From Bacteroidia bacterium (GTDB lineage: Bacteria > Bacteroidota > Bacteroidia > J057): DNA of 64,000 bases. The stretch's first letter is position 1; each line of letters begins with the position of its first letter. Where the stretch lies: the NCBI GenBank assembly GCA_041391665.1, contig JAWKNO010000002.1:1612001-1676000 (forward strand). The letters run 5' to 3'. The notes beneath the pieces are model-generated. The model did not search any database. It was not told where the DNA came from and worked only from the letters and a program-made list of their open reading frames with translations. This document shows positions 43,267 to 53,700 of this stretch, piece by piece. The translations under genes were made by a program, and so were the position numbers.

Positions 43267-43818
43267 ATGAAAAAGGAAGACTGTATTGAAATTGGCTATA
43301 TCTCCAAAGCGCACGGCCTCAAAGGTGAAGTTACCGCTGTTCTGGATGTTTATGATGTCGCCGACTATCAAAAAGTACGCACACTTTACCTGGCCCGAAA
43401 AACTGCGCCACTTCAGGCCTTTTCCGTACGCAAACTTACGGTTACCGGGAAAAAAGCAGTGATCCTGAATCTGGAAGGCATTACGACACGCGAACAGGCC
43501 GAAAACCTGACCGGAACCACGCTGTTTTACCCTGCCGAAAATCTTCCGGCTCTTCCCGATGGGAATTTTTATTTTTTCGAAGTGATCGGATTTGCAGTAG
43601 AAGACCAGCGACATGGCCCGCTGGGAATTGTCAAAGACTTTGCAGATGGACCTGCACAAAATCTAATGATTATTGACTATCAGGGATTTGAAGTACTGGT
43701 TCCGATAACCGACGAATTTGTCCACCAGGCAGACAAGGAAAAGAAAATCATCTATACCTCATTGCCTGAAGGACTACTCGAATTATATACAGGACAGGAT
43801 ACGGAAGACGAGGATTAA
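43267..43818 (+). CDS. rimM: Ribosome maturation factor RimM
   Basis: The product has 183 residues, the expected length. The N-terminal RimM domain begins EIGYISKAHGLKGEV; the C-terminal PRC-barrel has NFYFFEVIGF and VLVPITDEFV. RimM binds S19 and assists 30S head maturation. It follows rpsP as in many bacteria, but a strong terminator-like hairpin lies between the two. Its stop overlaps the convergent PPK2 gene by four bases. Confidence 0.96.
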   Translation: MKKEDCIEIGYISKAHGLKGEVTAVLDVYDVADYQKVRTLYLARKTAPLQAFSVRKLTVTGKKAVILNLEGITTREQAENLTGTTLFYPAENLPALPDGNFYFFEVIGFAVEDQRHGPLGIVKDFADGPAQNLMIIDYQGFEVLVPITDEFVHQADKEKKIIYTSLPEGLLELYTGQDTEDED

Positions 43819-44699
43819 TCCTTCTCCAGCATCTCTCTGAACCTGGCAAACTCTGACTTTCTCGTCTCGTCAACTTCCGGGTAACGCATATCCAGTTGGT
43901 TCATATGGTCGAGAATAACCTGAGAGACAATCAGCCGCATATTGTTTTTATCATCGGCAGGTATGACGTACCAGGGTGCTTCGGGTGATGCCGTAGCATT
44001 AATGCAGGCATCGTAGGCTTTCATGTATTCGTCCCAATAGCCACGCTCTTTTACATCGGCTTCCGCAAACTTCCAGTTTTTGGAAGGTTCATCAAGGCGG
44101 CTGAGAAACCGTTTACGCTGCTCATCTTTGGATATATTCAGGAAAAATTTAACGACACGGGTCCCGTTGCGAAAGGCAAATTTTTCCAGATTCCGGATAT
44201 CTTCATAGCGCTGTGTCCATACCTTTTCAGGATCAATGACCAGCTCTTTCGGCAAACGCTGATATTTGGTCAGAATCTCCGGATGCACTTTTACCACCAG
44301 CACTTCTTCATAGTAAGACCGGTTGAAAATACCAATTTTGCCCCTTTGCGGAAAAGCAATAGTAGTTCTCCACAAAAAGTCGTGGTCCAGCTCCTGTTCA
44401 GATGGTTTTTTAAATGAATGAATCGTCACCCCATGTGGATTCACCCCAGACATCACATTTTGAATGGTTCCGTCTTTTCCCGCTGCATCCATGGCCTGAA
44501 AAATCAACAGCAGGGAGTACCTGTCATGTGCATACATCATGGTCTGCAAATCGTTGATCTCCTCCTGAAATTCCTGCATCAACGCTTTGTAATGGCTTTT
44601 ATCTTTATAAAAATCTTCAACCTGTGTCGGCGATTTCCGAATGTCAAATTTGCGGTCTCCGATATACTCAAACGGGCGGATGTCAATTTTTACATGCAT
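43815..44699 (-). CDS. PPK2-family polyphosphate:nucleotide phosphotransferase
   Basis: The product is 294 residues from the ATG at 44699 (MHVKIDIRPFEY); the longer frame starts with TTG at 44741. Walker A is AMDAAGKDGT, Walker B lies in GIFNRSYYEEVLV, and the lid region has SKDEQRKRFLSRLDEPSKNWKF split over two helices. This is the class of PPK2 enzymes that use polyphosphate to phosphorylate nucleoside mono- or diphosphates. Substrate class cannot be decided by eye. It is divergent from ogt. Confidence 0.92.
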   Translation of the reverse strand: MHVKIDIRPFEYIGDRKFDIRKSPTQVEDFYKDKSHYKALMQEFQEEINDLQTMMYAHDRYSLLLIFQAMDAAGKDGTIQNVMSGVNPHGVTIHSFKKPSEQELDHDFLWRTTIAFPQRGKIGIFNRSYYEEVLVVKVHPEILTKYQRLPKELVIDPEKVWTQRYEDIRNLEKFAFRNGTRVVKFFLNISKDEQRKRFLSRLDEPSKNWKFAEADVKERGYWDEYMKAYDACINATASPEAPWYVIPADDKNNMRLIVSQVILDHMNQLDMRYPEVDETRKSEFARFREMLEKD

Positions 44700-44795
44700 A
44701 TTTATGATTTGTAAAAGGTGATTTAGATATTCTTTATTCAATGAAGTTATAATTGCGGGAAAGTTTGTAAATTATCCCGTCATTTGCGCAGGTCA

Positions 44796-45290
44796 ATGGA
44801 TAATATCACAGCAAAAACCTATTATGATACCCCGGTCGGCCCGGTTGAAATCACTGCATCCGAAATCGGCATCCGGTCATTATCCTTTACTGACTACCCA
44901 ACCTACGAAATTCAACCCAATTTTCCCGTCTTACTGCAATGTATTGAGCAACTCGATGAATATTTTTCGGGAAAAAGAACCCATTTCACCGTTTTCCTCG
45001 ATCTGGAAGGTACCGAATTTCAGCAAAAGGTTTGGCGGGAATTGATGAATATTCCACTTGGCACGACGGCATCTTACCTGGAGATTGCGAAGCGCGTATT
45101 TTCACCCAATGCTGTTCGTGCCGTAGGAAGTGCCTGCAACAAAAATAAAATCGGAGTGGTCGTACCTTGCCACAGAGTCATCAGCAGCGATGGGAAGCTT
45201 ACGGGTTATGCCGGTGGCTTGCAGCGAAAGCGTTGGCTCCTTCAGCATGAATGGGGCGTTTTACACGGTAATCAGACCAAACTCTTTTAA
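44796..45290 (+). CDS. ogt: Methylated-DNA--protein-cysteine methyltransferase
   Basis: The product is 164 residues from the ATG at 44796; the frame extends to a TTG at 44784. The acceptor cysteine lies in VVPCHRVI, with the preceding helix-turn-helix arginine segment NAVRAVGSACNKN and the FQQKVWRELMNIP motif. It repairs O6-alkylguanine by a suicide transfer to Cys. It is followed 10 bases on by mtnA and may head a five-gene plus-strand run to 48414. Confidence 0.95.
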   Translation: MDNITAKTYYDTPVGPVEITASEIGIRSLSFTDYPTYEIQPNFPVLLQCIEQLDEYFSGKRTHFTVFLDLEGTEFQQKVWRELMNIPLGTTASYLEIAKRVFSPNAVRAVGSACNKNKIGVVVPCHRVISSDGKLTGYAGGLQRKRWLLQHEWGVLHGNQTKLF

Positions 45291-45299
45291 TTTTTCCCT

Positions 45300-46418
45300 A
45301 TGACCGATTACCTATATGAACGCCGCACCATTTGGGCGAATAAGCATGATATGTCCGCCGTGGTCATTGTTGACCAACGACACCTGCCGCACGATTTTGT
45401 ATTGGCTGAAATCCGCTCTGTATCGGAAGCTGCCGTAGCAATCCGCGATATGTGGGTCCGGGGCGCACCGCTCATAGGGGTAACCGCTGCCTATGGCATG
45501 TATTTCGCAGCGCTCGAAGCAAAAAATGCCGCCAATTTTGACGCGGCCATTCAACATGCTGCAAACCGGCTCCTCTCTACCCGCCCTACAGCCGTTAACC
45601 TTCAATGGGCGATAGAAAAACAAATAGAAGTCCTGAAAATCCCCGGAACACCGGAGGAAAAAATAGTGAATGTATTTCGACAGGCAAACCAGATGGCAGA
45701 AGAAGACGCTGAAGTTTGCCGGAATATCGGCCTGCATGGCTTGCCTCTGCTTACGTCTATCAGCGCCCGAAAATCAGGAGAACCGGTAAATATTCTCACC
45801 CATTGCAATGCGGGCAGAATGGCTTGTGTAGAATGGGGCACCGCCACATCCCCCATTTACCATGCCCACCAGGCGGGCATTGCTGTCCACGTTTGGGTAG
45901 ATGAGACCCGGCCCCGAAATCAGGGTGCGGCCATCACCGCATGGGAATTGGCGCAGGCAGGCATCCCCCACACGGTGATTTCCGATAATACAGGTGGGCA
46001 TCTGATGCAACATGGAATGGTAGATATTTGTTTTGTAGGCACGGATCGTACAACCCGGACCGGAGATGTCGCCAATAAAATTGGCACTTACCTGAAAGCG
46101 CTGGCCGCAAAAGATAATAATGTCCCCTTTTATGTGGCACTCCCTTCATCGACAATTGACTGGAATATTGAAAATGGACTTGAACAAATTGCCATTGAAA
46201 AACGTTCAGAAAAAGAAGTTACCCATATATCCGGATGGAGCGAAAGCAATCATCAGGTAGTCGAAATAAGGCTGACACCGGAGAATAGTCCGGCTGCAAA
46301 CTATGCATTTGATGTAACTCCCGCCAAATATATCACTGGCTTTATTACAGAAAAAGGCATCTGCGACGCAAGCGAATCTGGCATTCTTACCCTATTTCCT
46401 GAAAAAACACCGTATTAA
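45300..46418 (+). CDS. mtnA: S-methyl-5-thioribose-1-phosphate isomerase
   Basis: The product has 372 residues. It shows the MtnA/eIF2B-like fold with MWVRGAPLIGVTAAYGM, the catalytic cysteine in LTHCNAG and catalytic aspartate in FVGTDRTTRTGDVANKIGTY. It isomerises methylthioribose 1-phosphate to methylthioribulose 1-phosphate in salvage of methylthioadenosine. A class II aldolase-family gene lies two genes downstream, which could supply the next step. Confidence 0.95.
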   Translation: MTDYLYERRTIWANKHDMSAVVIVDQRHLPHDFVLAEIRSVSEAAVAIRDMWVRGAPLIGVTAAYGMYFAALEAKNAANFDAAIQHAANRLLSTRPTAVNLQWAIEKQIEVLKIPGTPEEKIVNVFRQANQMAEEDAEVCRNIGLHGLPLLTSISARKSGEPVNILTHCNAGRMACVEWGTATSPIYHAHQAGIAVHVWVDETRPRNQGAAITAWELAQAGIPHTVISDNTGGHLMQHGMVDICFVGTDRTTRTGDVANKIGTYLKALAAKDNNVPFYVALPSSTIDWNIENGLEQIAIEKRSEKEVTHISGWSESNHQVVEIRLTPENSPAANYAFDVTPAKYITGFITEKGICDASESGILTLFPEKTPY

Positions 46419-46450
46419 TACCCCCAAGTTGTCTAATCAAACTTATTATT

Positions 46451-46756
46451 ATGGAAGTACTAACTTTATGGAAAGATCCTGAAAAACTGAAAAGGGTCGC
46501 AAAACTTCTCAAAATCATTGGTCACCCTTCCCGTTTATTAATCCTGGAATTGCTGCTTGAAAAAACCAGCCTGCCTGTCAAAGATATCTTTGAAGCAGTA
46601 AAAATCAGCCAGTCCAACGCCTCCCAACATCTGAAATCGCTGGAAGACGTGGGAATCCTGACCTCTGAAAGAGATGGTAAAAACATCTGCTACAGTATTA
46701 AAAACCATGAAATCCATAAGTTGCTGGATTGTGTAAACAGTTGTGCAAACTGCTAG
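46451..46756 (+). CDS. ArsR-family winged-helix regulator
   Basis: The product has 101 residues. It is a typical ArsR winged helix: RVAKLLKIIGHPSRLLILELL, the recognition helix ISQSNASQHLKSL and the wing SERDGKNICYSI. It ends in CVNSCANC, three cysteines in the last eight residues, which could bind metal or sense thiols (inference). It lies between mtnA (32 bases) and the aldolase-family gene (24 bases), so it may control this run of genes. Confidence 0.92.
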   Translation: MEVLTLWKDPEKLKRVAKLLKIIGHPSRLLILELLLEKTSLPVKDIFEAVKISQSNASQHLKSLEDVGILTSERDGKNICYSIKNHEIHKLLDCVNSCANC

Positions 46757-46780
46757 GATTTCACCTTTTGCTTTTCCCCC

Positions 46781-47410
46781 GTGCTCAACGAAGAAGGATA
46801 TATAAAATATCACTGTGACTGGACCCCAGGTTCGCCAGTCAATGATGACGCGCTCTATGAGATTAATCATTGGCGAAAGGTGCTCTTTGAGAAAAAGTTA
46901 ATCGGATATGACCCATTGCTTAATGTGGGCTATGGAAATATTTCATGCAGAAATCTGCATGGAAATGGGCTATTTATTATATCAGGTACCCAGACCGGCC
47001 ACCTTCCGGCACTCACCGCTGAAAATTATACACGGGTCACAGACTTTGATCTGGAGAACAACACGCTTTCCTGTACCGGGCCTGTAAAAGCCTCTTCGGA
47101 ATCCCTGACGCATGCCGCCGTATATGGGCTAAGCGAAGCCTGGCAGGGCGTCATTCATATCCACCACCGGGGATTATGGGATGAGCTTATTCACAAAATT
47201 CCTACTACCCGGGAGTCTGTGACCTATGGTACGCCGGAAATGGCGAAAGAAGTACAACGACTCTGGCGGGAAGAAAACCTCGGGGAGTATAATATATTTG
47301 TTATGGGCGGGCACCTGGAAGGCCTTGTGAGTTTTGGTAAAACGGTTTCAGATGCCGCCGAAATCCTGCTCTACCACTTCGATAACTATGAACGCAATCT
47401 CCAACGATAG
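46781..47410 (+). CDS. Class II aldolase/adducin-family protein
   Basis: The product has 209 residues from a GTG start. Zinc ligands are suggested by VIHIHHRGLW and a catalytic acid by SSESLTHAAVY, with NVGYGNISCR near the N-terminus. The family includes fuculose-phosphate aldolase, MtnB dehydratase and the Ald2 aldolase of the methylthioadenosine DHAP shunt. Being two genes from mtnA suggests action on methylthioribulose 1-phosphate, but the sequence is not close enough by eye to either MtnB or Ald2 to decide. Confidence 0.75.
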   Translation: MLNEEGYIKYHCDWTPGSPVNDDALYEINHWRKVLFEKKLIGYDPLLNVGYGNISCRNLHGNGLFIISGTQTGHLPALTAENYTRVTDFDLENNTLSCTGPVKASSESLTHAAVYGLSEAWQGVIHIHHRGLWDELIHKIPTTRESVTYGTPEMAKEVQRLWREENLGEYNIFVMGGHLEGLVSFGKTVSDAAEILLYHFDNYERNLQR

Positions 47411-47445
47411 ACCTTCCCCAAAATTTGTACACAATAAATACATAT

Positions 47446-48414
47446 ATGGTTCGGCTTAGTTTTCTCCTGGCAGTCGCCATTTCGCTAACTTTCGCAGCAG
47501 GTTGCCGGGAAAAAATTTCGCCTGGATGGGAAACTGCTGCCCCTCCGGCTTCAGATCGGCTGACATCGGTCTATTTCCACGACAGCCAGACAGGATTTAT
47601 CGCCGGAGGAAGGCGGTTTGACCTCAACTTACTCTTTCGCACCGATGATGGCGGACAAACCTGGACACGCCAGACCACGACTGACTTATTTGAAAAAATC
47701 GTCTTTAATATGGCCTTCAACGAAAATATGCAAGGGCTGGCCGTATGTTACGAAGGCAAAGTGCTGCGCACCTTTGATGGCGGCGAAAGCTGGGAGATAC
47801 GCCAGACAGAAGGCTGGATGCCTCTCAGAGGTATTGCGATTATTTCTGATTCTGTCATAGTGATTGTAGGGGGAAATGGCTATGATCAGGGCATTATTCA
47901 CCGTTCTGAAGATTTTGGCAATACATGGACAGTCGTCGATACCCCCGGATATGAATTACGGGATGTGGTTTTTACAGACACAAAAACCGGCTACGCCTGC
48001 GGATACGGCACCATCATCAAAACTTCCGACGGCGGAAAGTCCTGGACACTCACGCCTGCCAAAAACGAATTCTTTTCTTCCCTCTCCTTCCCTACCGCCC
48101 AAAACGGAATTGCCGTCGGACGCACAGGCACCATCGTAAAAACTACCGATGGCGGCGATACCTGGGAAGTAATCAGAAATGGAAACCACCCGCAAAACCC
48201 CCGGCACGCCTACAATAAAGTGCGCTTTTTTGACACAACCACCGGCTATATCGTCGGAGACAAGGGATTAATTCTGAAGACCACCGATAGCGGAAAAAGC
48301 TGGCAAAAATTTGACAAAGGAACCACCGAGGATCTATACGATATTTACCTTTTTGATGAAGGTGATGCAATAGTTGTAGGAGAATCAGGGGTTGTGCTTC
48401 GTTTCAGGGAATAA
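47446..48414 (+). CDS. YCF48/BNR-repeat lipoprotein
   Basis: The product is 322 residues from the ATG at 47446; an in-frame TTG at 47425 would bury the signal peptide. The lipobox is FAAGC. The mature part is a beta-propeller of about seven blades with BNR/Asp-box motifs (RTDDGGQTW, RTFDGGESW, KTSDGGKSW, KTTDSGKSW). It resembles YCF48/Hcf136-type assembly factors and sialidase-like propellers. In non-photosynthetic Bacteroidota its role is unknown. It faces the convergent sulfatase gene 22 bases away. Confidence 0.88.
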   Translation: MVRLSFLLAVAISLTFAAGCREKISPGWETAAPPASDRLTSVYFHDSQTGFIAGGRRFDLNLLFRTDDGGQTWTRQTTTDLFEKIVFNMAFNENMQGLAVCYEGKVLRTFDGGESWEIRQTEGWMPLRGIAIISDSVIVIVGGNGYDQGIIHRSEDFGNTWTVVDTPGYELRDVVFTDTKTGYACGYGTIIKTSDGGKSWTLTPAKNEFFSSLSFPTAQNGIAVGRTGTIVKTTDGGDTWEVIRNGNHPQNPRHAYNKVRFFDTTTGYIVGDKGLILKTTDSGKSWQKFDKGTTEDLYDIYLFDEGDAIVVGESGVVLRFRE

Positions 48415-48436
48415 AAGAGGGACACCTGAAATCCAA

Positions 48437-49882
48437 TCAAAATCCTCCCGGCCCAGTGATTCCGGGAAAGTCAGGCGCCAACTGGTCTTTCACATAGCGT
48501 TCGCCTAACCGGTTGCATGTTTTGCGCATTTTCTTTAATACCGCCTGGTGTGCCGGGCTTTTGGCCAAATTGACGGCCTCGTGAGGATCGTTCTTCAAAT
48601 TATACAGCTCTTCGGGAGCATCGATCAGCCGATAGCGAATATATTTCCACTCTTCCGTGCGTACCCCTTCGCTGGAAGGAATTTCAGGCAATTTCCACAA
48701 ATGTTCGAAAAGTATTGCTTTCCTGTCTGGCTTTCGGTTTTCCTGATAAACAAAAGAAGTCAGGTTTACCCCCTGATACGCAGCAGGTACCTCTGCCCCA
48801 GCCAGGCTGAGTATGGTTTTGGGCACATCGATATTGAGCACCATCTGATCTACGTCAGCATGAATCCCCGCACGCGGATCAAAAATAATCAACGGTACAT
48901 GAATAGATTCATCGTACATGAGCCACTTACCGGCCAGTTGTCTTTCTCCGGTGAAATAACCATTATCTCCCATCAGAATAATTACCGTATTTTTATCTAC
49001 TCCCTTTTCTTTAAGCAGGGTGCGTAATACGCCGATCTCATCGTCTATTTCGCTGATCATGCGGTAATAGCCTTTCATGCTGTGCTGGTATTTCTCTGGC
49101 GTATCATATCGCCAGTGCCAACGTACGCGGTTAAATCCCTTCTGAACCTCAGGCGGCAACAGGTTAAAGTATTTATCATCAGTCATAATCGCCGGAGGAA
49201 TTGTGATATCAGCATACCGCGTATCAGACTTTTCCTGCCAGAAATACTGCTCTGGTGCCGGGTCGTGCGCGTGAGGAGCGCTAAAACAGAGGGTAAGACA
49301 AAACGGTTTATCCGTTGGGACTTGTTTCAAAAATTCCTGTGCTTTATAACCCGTATATTGAGTCAGATGAACAGTATCCTGGTCAATTTTTTTATAGAAA
49401 TAACCTCTTTTATCGGGATATGAACTTCGGTCATAAAATTCAGCAACATCAAAATATTGCTCAGGATTATCAATCAGTACTCCCAGTTTACCGAAAAAGC
49501 CGGTATAATAACCATTTTTGCGGAGAACCTGCGGATACATCATCTGGCAATAGGGTTTTTGCAATGCGGGTTTCTGAAAGGTATAGCCGTGCGTCCGCTC
49601 ATACAGACCGGTGAGTAATGATGCCCGGCTCGCCGCACAAATGGGGGTGGTAACAAAGGCTTTTTGGAAAAAGACTCCCTCCCTTGCGAGGTTATCCATT
49701 TCAGGCGTCTGAATAATCGTATTGCCGGCATAGCCCAATGCATCCCAGCGTTGATCATCGGTAAGTATAAAAATGACATTGGGTTTTTGGGGAGATTCAG
49801 CAGCAAATAAGGGCCGGGCCACAATACCTGTCAGTAAACAGAGTAACAGGGTGTAATGAAATATGCGGATACAGTAGATCAT
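48437..49882 (-). CDS. Secreted formylglycine-dependent sulfatase
   Basis: The product is 481 residues from the ATG at 49882, which places a signal peptide (ending LFAA) at the N-terminus; the open frame extends to 49924. The metal site begins with ILTDDQR. The formylglycine motif is CAASRASLLTG (Cys82), a Cys-type sulfatase that needs a maturase. The middle part matches the iduronate-2-sulfatase/choline-sulfatase-like group, with MGDNGYFTGE. It probably desulfates polysaccharides in the periplasm, which fits a polysaccharide-degrading lifestyle with the DUF5060 glycosidase. Confidence 0.92.
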   Translation of the reverse strand: MIYCIRIFHYTLLLCLLTGIVARPLFAAESPQKPNVIFILTDDQRWDALGYAGNTIIQTPEMDNLAREGVFFQKAFVTTPICAASRASLLTGLYERTHGYTFQKPALQKPYCQMMYPQVLRKNGYYTGFFGKLGVLIDNPEQYFDVAEFYDRSSYPDKRGYFYKKIDQDTVHLTQYTGYKAQEFLKQVPTDKPFCLTLCFSAPHAHDPAPEQYFWQEKSDTRYADITIPPAIMTDDKYFNLLPPEVQKGFNRVRWHWRYDTPEKYQHSMKGYYRMISEIDDEIGVLRTLLKEKGVDKNTVIILMGDNGYFTGERQLAGKWLMYDESIHVPLIIFDPRAGIHADVDQMVLNIDVPKTILSLAGAEVPAAYQGVNLTSFVYQENRKPDRKAILFEHLWKLPEIPSSEGVRTEEWKYIRYRLIDAPEELYNLKNDPHEAVNLAKSPAHQAVLKKMRKTCNRLGERYVKDQLAPDFPGITGPGGF

Positions 49883-50010
49883 GACAGGAAGTTCGGGAAA
49901 GTTTTGAATAAATCTGTAAGTCAAACTACCAAAATACCCATGAATGTCCTATTTGCTTAAAACATAAGTGAATAGAATACAGCGGATTGCAAAATTTATG
50001 GTTCAACTTT

Positions 50011-50039
50011 TTGAAGAATGGGAAATTTGTATATCTTTG
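50011..50039 (+). promoter_or_regulatory. Bacteroidota-type promoter of rplU-rpmA
   Basis: TTG (50011-50013), an 18-base spacer and TATCTTTG (50032-50039) match the -33/-7 consensus, 23 bases before the rplU ATG at 50063. This also rules out the earlier in-frame start at 50018. Confidence 0.65.
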
Positions 50040-50062
50040 CAGACTCAAAAATAAAAACGAAC

Positions 50063-50374
50063 ATGTACGCAGTCGTAAATATTCAGGGTATCCAATTTAA
50101 GGTTGAAGAAGGCCAAAAACTATATGTTAATCGCCTCCCGCAGGATACCGGCGAATCAGTTGAATTTGGAGAAGTTCTCCTTGTGGACAATGAAGGCGCA
50201 GTTGCTGTTGGAAAGCCATTTGTAGAAGGCGCAAGCGTATCTGCAAAAGTTGTTGACCACGTAAAAAGCGATAAAATTATCGTTTTCAAGAAAAAACGCC
50301 GCAAAGGCTACAAAGTAAAAAATGGACATCGTCAACAAATGTCCAGAATCGAAATCGAATCTATCAAAGCGTAA
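50063..50374 (+). CDS. rplU: 50S ribosomal protein L21
   Basis: The product is 103 residues from MYAVVNIQGIQFKVEEG at 50063, the standard L21 start and length. The C-terminal KKKRRKGYKVKNGHRQQMSRI segment is the rRNA-binding part, given here as the last 40 residues. rpmA follows after 20 bases, the usual order. Confidence 0.98.
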   Translation: MYAVVNIQGIQFKVEEGQKLYVNRLPQDTGESVEFGEVLLVDNEGAVAVGKPFVEGASVSAKVVDHVKSDKIIVFKKKRRKGYKVKNGHRQQMSRIEIESIKA

Positions 50375-50394
50375 ACCCATAAAACAATCTCGTC

Positions 50395-50664
50395 ATGGCT
50401 CATAAGAAAGGTGCAGGTAGTTCTAAAAACGGTCGCGAATCAGCCAGCAAACGGCTTGGTGTAAAAGTTTATGGTGGCCAAAGTGTAATCGCCGGAAATA
50501 TCATCATTCGTCAGCGTGGTACAGCTTTCCGTGCGGGAAAAAATGTAGGCGTGGGTAAAGATCATACCCTTTTCGCGCTTTCAGACGGTGTGGTTACTTT
50601 TACTGACCGTACTTACAATCAAAAAAGCCGCAAAGTAGTTAGCGTGGTTGAGGCCGAAGCCTAA
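50395..50664 (+). CDS. rpmA: 50S ribosomal protein L27
   Basis: The product has 89 residues. It opens MAHKKGAGSSKNGRES and contains SKRLGVKVYGGQ, IIIRQRGTAFRAG and GKDHTLFAL, all standard L27. No cleavable N-terminal extension of the Firmicutes type is present. A strong intrinsic terminator follows. Confidence 0.98.
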   Translation: MAHKKGAGSSKNGRESASKRLGVKVYGGQSVIAGNIIIRQRGTAFRAGKNVGVGKDHTLFALSDGVVTFTDRTYNQKSRKVVSVVEAEA

Positions 50665-50689
50665 TCTGCTTTACCAGCAAAATATACAG

Positions 50690-50719
50690 AGGCTGCCAAT
50701 GAATTGGCAGCCTTTTTTT
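50690..50719 (+). terminator. Intrinsic terminator after rpmA
   Basis: AGGCTGCCA (50690-50698) and TGGCAGCCT (50705-50713) form a perfect 9-bp stem with a six-base loop, followed by a run of seven T (50713-50719). Confidence 0.85.
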
Positions 50720-50738
50720 ATTTTAGTATTTTACCTTT

Positions 50739-53700
50739 ATGAATCTGCCTGGTAAAATACTGTTTCTGTCAATTCTTTTAATCCCCTGTATTTTATACGG
50801 CCAGGAATCACCCAATCTTCGGTTTAGTCATATTACCGTCGAAATGGGTCTCTCCAATGGGTCAGTCAACGCTTTTCTCCGCGATCGGCAGGGATTTATG
50901 TGGGTCGGCACCTCAGATGGCCTCAATCGCTACGACGGGAATGAGGTGCGTATATATGAACATGACCCTGCTGACTCATCTTCACTGAGTGCCAACACCG
51001 TAACGTCGCTTCTGGAGGTTGCTGACGGATCCATATGGGTTGGCACCAGCGGCGGTGGGGTAAGTGTCTATCATCCCGCTACCGAAACATTCTCCCACTA
51101 TCTTCACAACCCAAATGATACTTCCAGCCTCAGCAACGATTATGTAAATGTCATTTATTCCGGCAGGGATGAAACCATATGGGTAGGAACCAATCAGGGA
51201 CTCAATAGATTTATTCCACTACCCAACGGATCATTCGAAGTTTTCTCTAATCAAAATCCGCATCAAACAGCCCTTAGTAACAATACCATTACCTCCCTAT
51301 GGCAGGATCCTTCCGGAGTAATTTGGGCAGGAACAGAAAATGGGCTGAATCAATTGCACTTTCAACCCGGAAAAAAATACCCTGAAGTCAGGGGATTTAA
51401 CCGAAATCCCGACCATCAGCTAAGGCTTAAAAGTCTGAATATTAAATATCTCTATGAAGATCCCGAATACAGGGGGCAAATACTATGGGTAGCAACCCGC
51501 AATGGCCTCCACCGGATTACGCTGGATTCGGGGAAAAACTATCTACCGGTTGGACTAACCTACTATTCTGGTGATCCGGAACAGGCAGACAGCCTCAGTG
51601 AGAACTTTGTAACAAGTCTGGTACGGGATGAATCCGGCACACTTTGGGCAGGTACCCGTGGTGGCGGATTAAATCAGTTGATCGAGGGTCATGGAAAAAT
51701 TCACTTTCACAGACATATAAATGAACCATCAAATCCTACATCTCTGGGTGGCAATCGGGTGATCGCACTATTTTCAGATCATCATGGTTTGCTTTGGGTG
51801 GGGCTGGAAACTAATGGAATCAGCCAAATAGTTACCCGACAGGCAATTCTATCGTCCGAAAATCCCGGCTATGGGAGTTTCTACCACCATTTAACCTCTG
51901 ACGATACAAGGGAATCGATTTATGCAAATGTCATCACAGCGCTCTATGAAGACAAAAATGGAAATTTGTGGATCGGTACAGAAGGAAGCGGATGCCGAAG
52001 AATATCTCCGGACGGACAGGTACTACATTTTTATCCGGATGAAAAAAATCCCCAAAGTCTGAGTCATTCTCTCGTAACGACATTTACAGAAGATCGTGAA
52101 GGGCATATTTGGATAGGCACATTTGGAGGGTTAAATCGGTATTTACCAGAAAAACAGGGATTTGTCCGTTATTTCGCAGGAAAAGATATAGCGGGCGGAT
52201 TAAACAACCAACGGATTTTTGCAACTCTTTTTGACGAGGACGGCATTTTATGGATTGGAACCCGTGGCGGAGGTTTGAATCGTTTTGATCCTAAGACAGA
52301 AATTTTCACCCACTTCCTGAATGACCCCCGCCAGCCTGAAAGTATTAGCAATAACTATGTATGGGCGCTGGAACCTGAAGGAGAAACGCTCATTTGGCTG
52401 GCCACAGATGAAGGGCTAAACTTATTCGACAAAGAAAAAGGAACTTTCACACATTTTACCCATCAGCGAAACGTTGTCAACAGCCTCAGCAACAATTTTA
52501 TCAATACCCTTTTCAGAGATCACAACGGAACGATCTGGGTGGGAACAGACGGAGGGGGACTCAATAAAATGCTGAGGGAAGGTGGACAGGTTGTTTTTCA
52601 GAATTATACCCGAAAAAACGGGTTGCCCGATAATGTGATTTATGGCATTGAAGAGGATCAGTCAGGCAATTTGTGGATCAGTACCAACCAGGGGTTATCC
52701 CGATTTTCACCTGAGACAAACGGAGAGACTTACTCTTCCTTTAAAAACTACGATATAAACGACGGACTTCAGAGCAATGAGTTCAACAACGGCGCACATT
52801 TTACCAGCCCTTTAGGCAAAATGTATTTTGGAGGAATGAATGGATATAATTCATTTTGGCCAGACCATATTCAGGGAAATCCCTATCCGCCCGAAGTAGT
52901 ATTAACCCGACTCAAAATATTGAATGAAACCGTATCTGCCGGACAAACCCTCAGCAATGGAAGCACACCCCTAAGAGAATCAATCAGTCAAACCCACGAT
53001 TTGAACCTTACCCACAGAGACTATGTGGTATCCATAGAGTTTGCCGCGTTGAATTATATATTCCCTGGAAAAAACAGATATGCCTATAAATTGGAAGGAT
53101 TTGATGAGGATTGGATATATACAGGTCAGGATCAAAAAGCGACTTATACCAACCTCCACCCGGGAGATTATATTTTTAAGGTAAAAGCCTGTAATAACGA
53201 TGGCATATGGAATGAAACAGGAGCCAGTCTATCAATTCATGTCTCTCCCCCACCCTGGAAAACATGGTGGGCCTATTCGATCTATTTTATAATATCCGGA
53301 ATACTTCTGGCTGGATTTATTCACTATAGGGATCAGGTAAGAATAAGTCTGGAAACCGCCCGTGCAGAAGAAAGAGAACAAGTCAGGAAAAATGCTGCAG
53401 CCGACTTTCACGATGAACTGGGCAATAAACTCACTAAAATCAACCTGTTTATCGAACTGGCCAAACGTCAGGCTTCTCAGACTCAGCAACCATTGCTTCA
53501 GAAGGTAGAAAATAATGTCCAGGCACTTTCTGACGGGATGCGCGATCTGATCTGGGTACTTGATCCGGATCAAGATTCTTTATATGATACAATCGTTCAC
53601 ATCAAAGACTTTGGTGATGGATTGTTTGAGCATACAGAAACCCGTTTCCGCACAACAGGCATAAGTCCCGAACTGGAAAAAATCAGGCTGACACTTCCTG

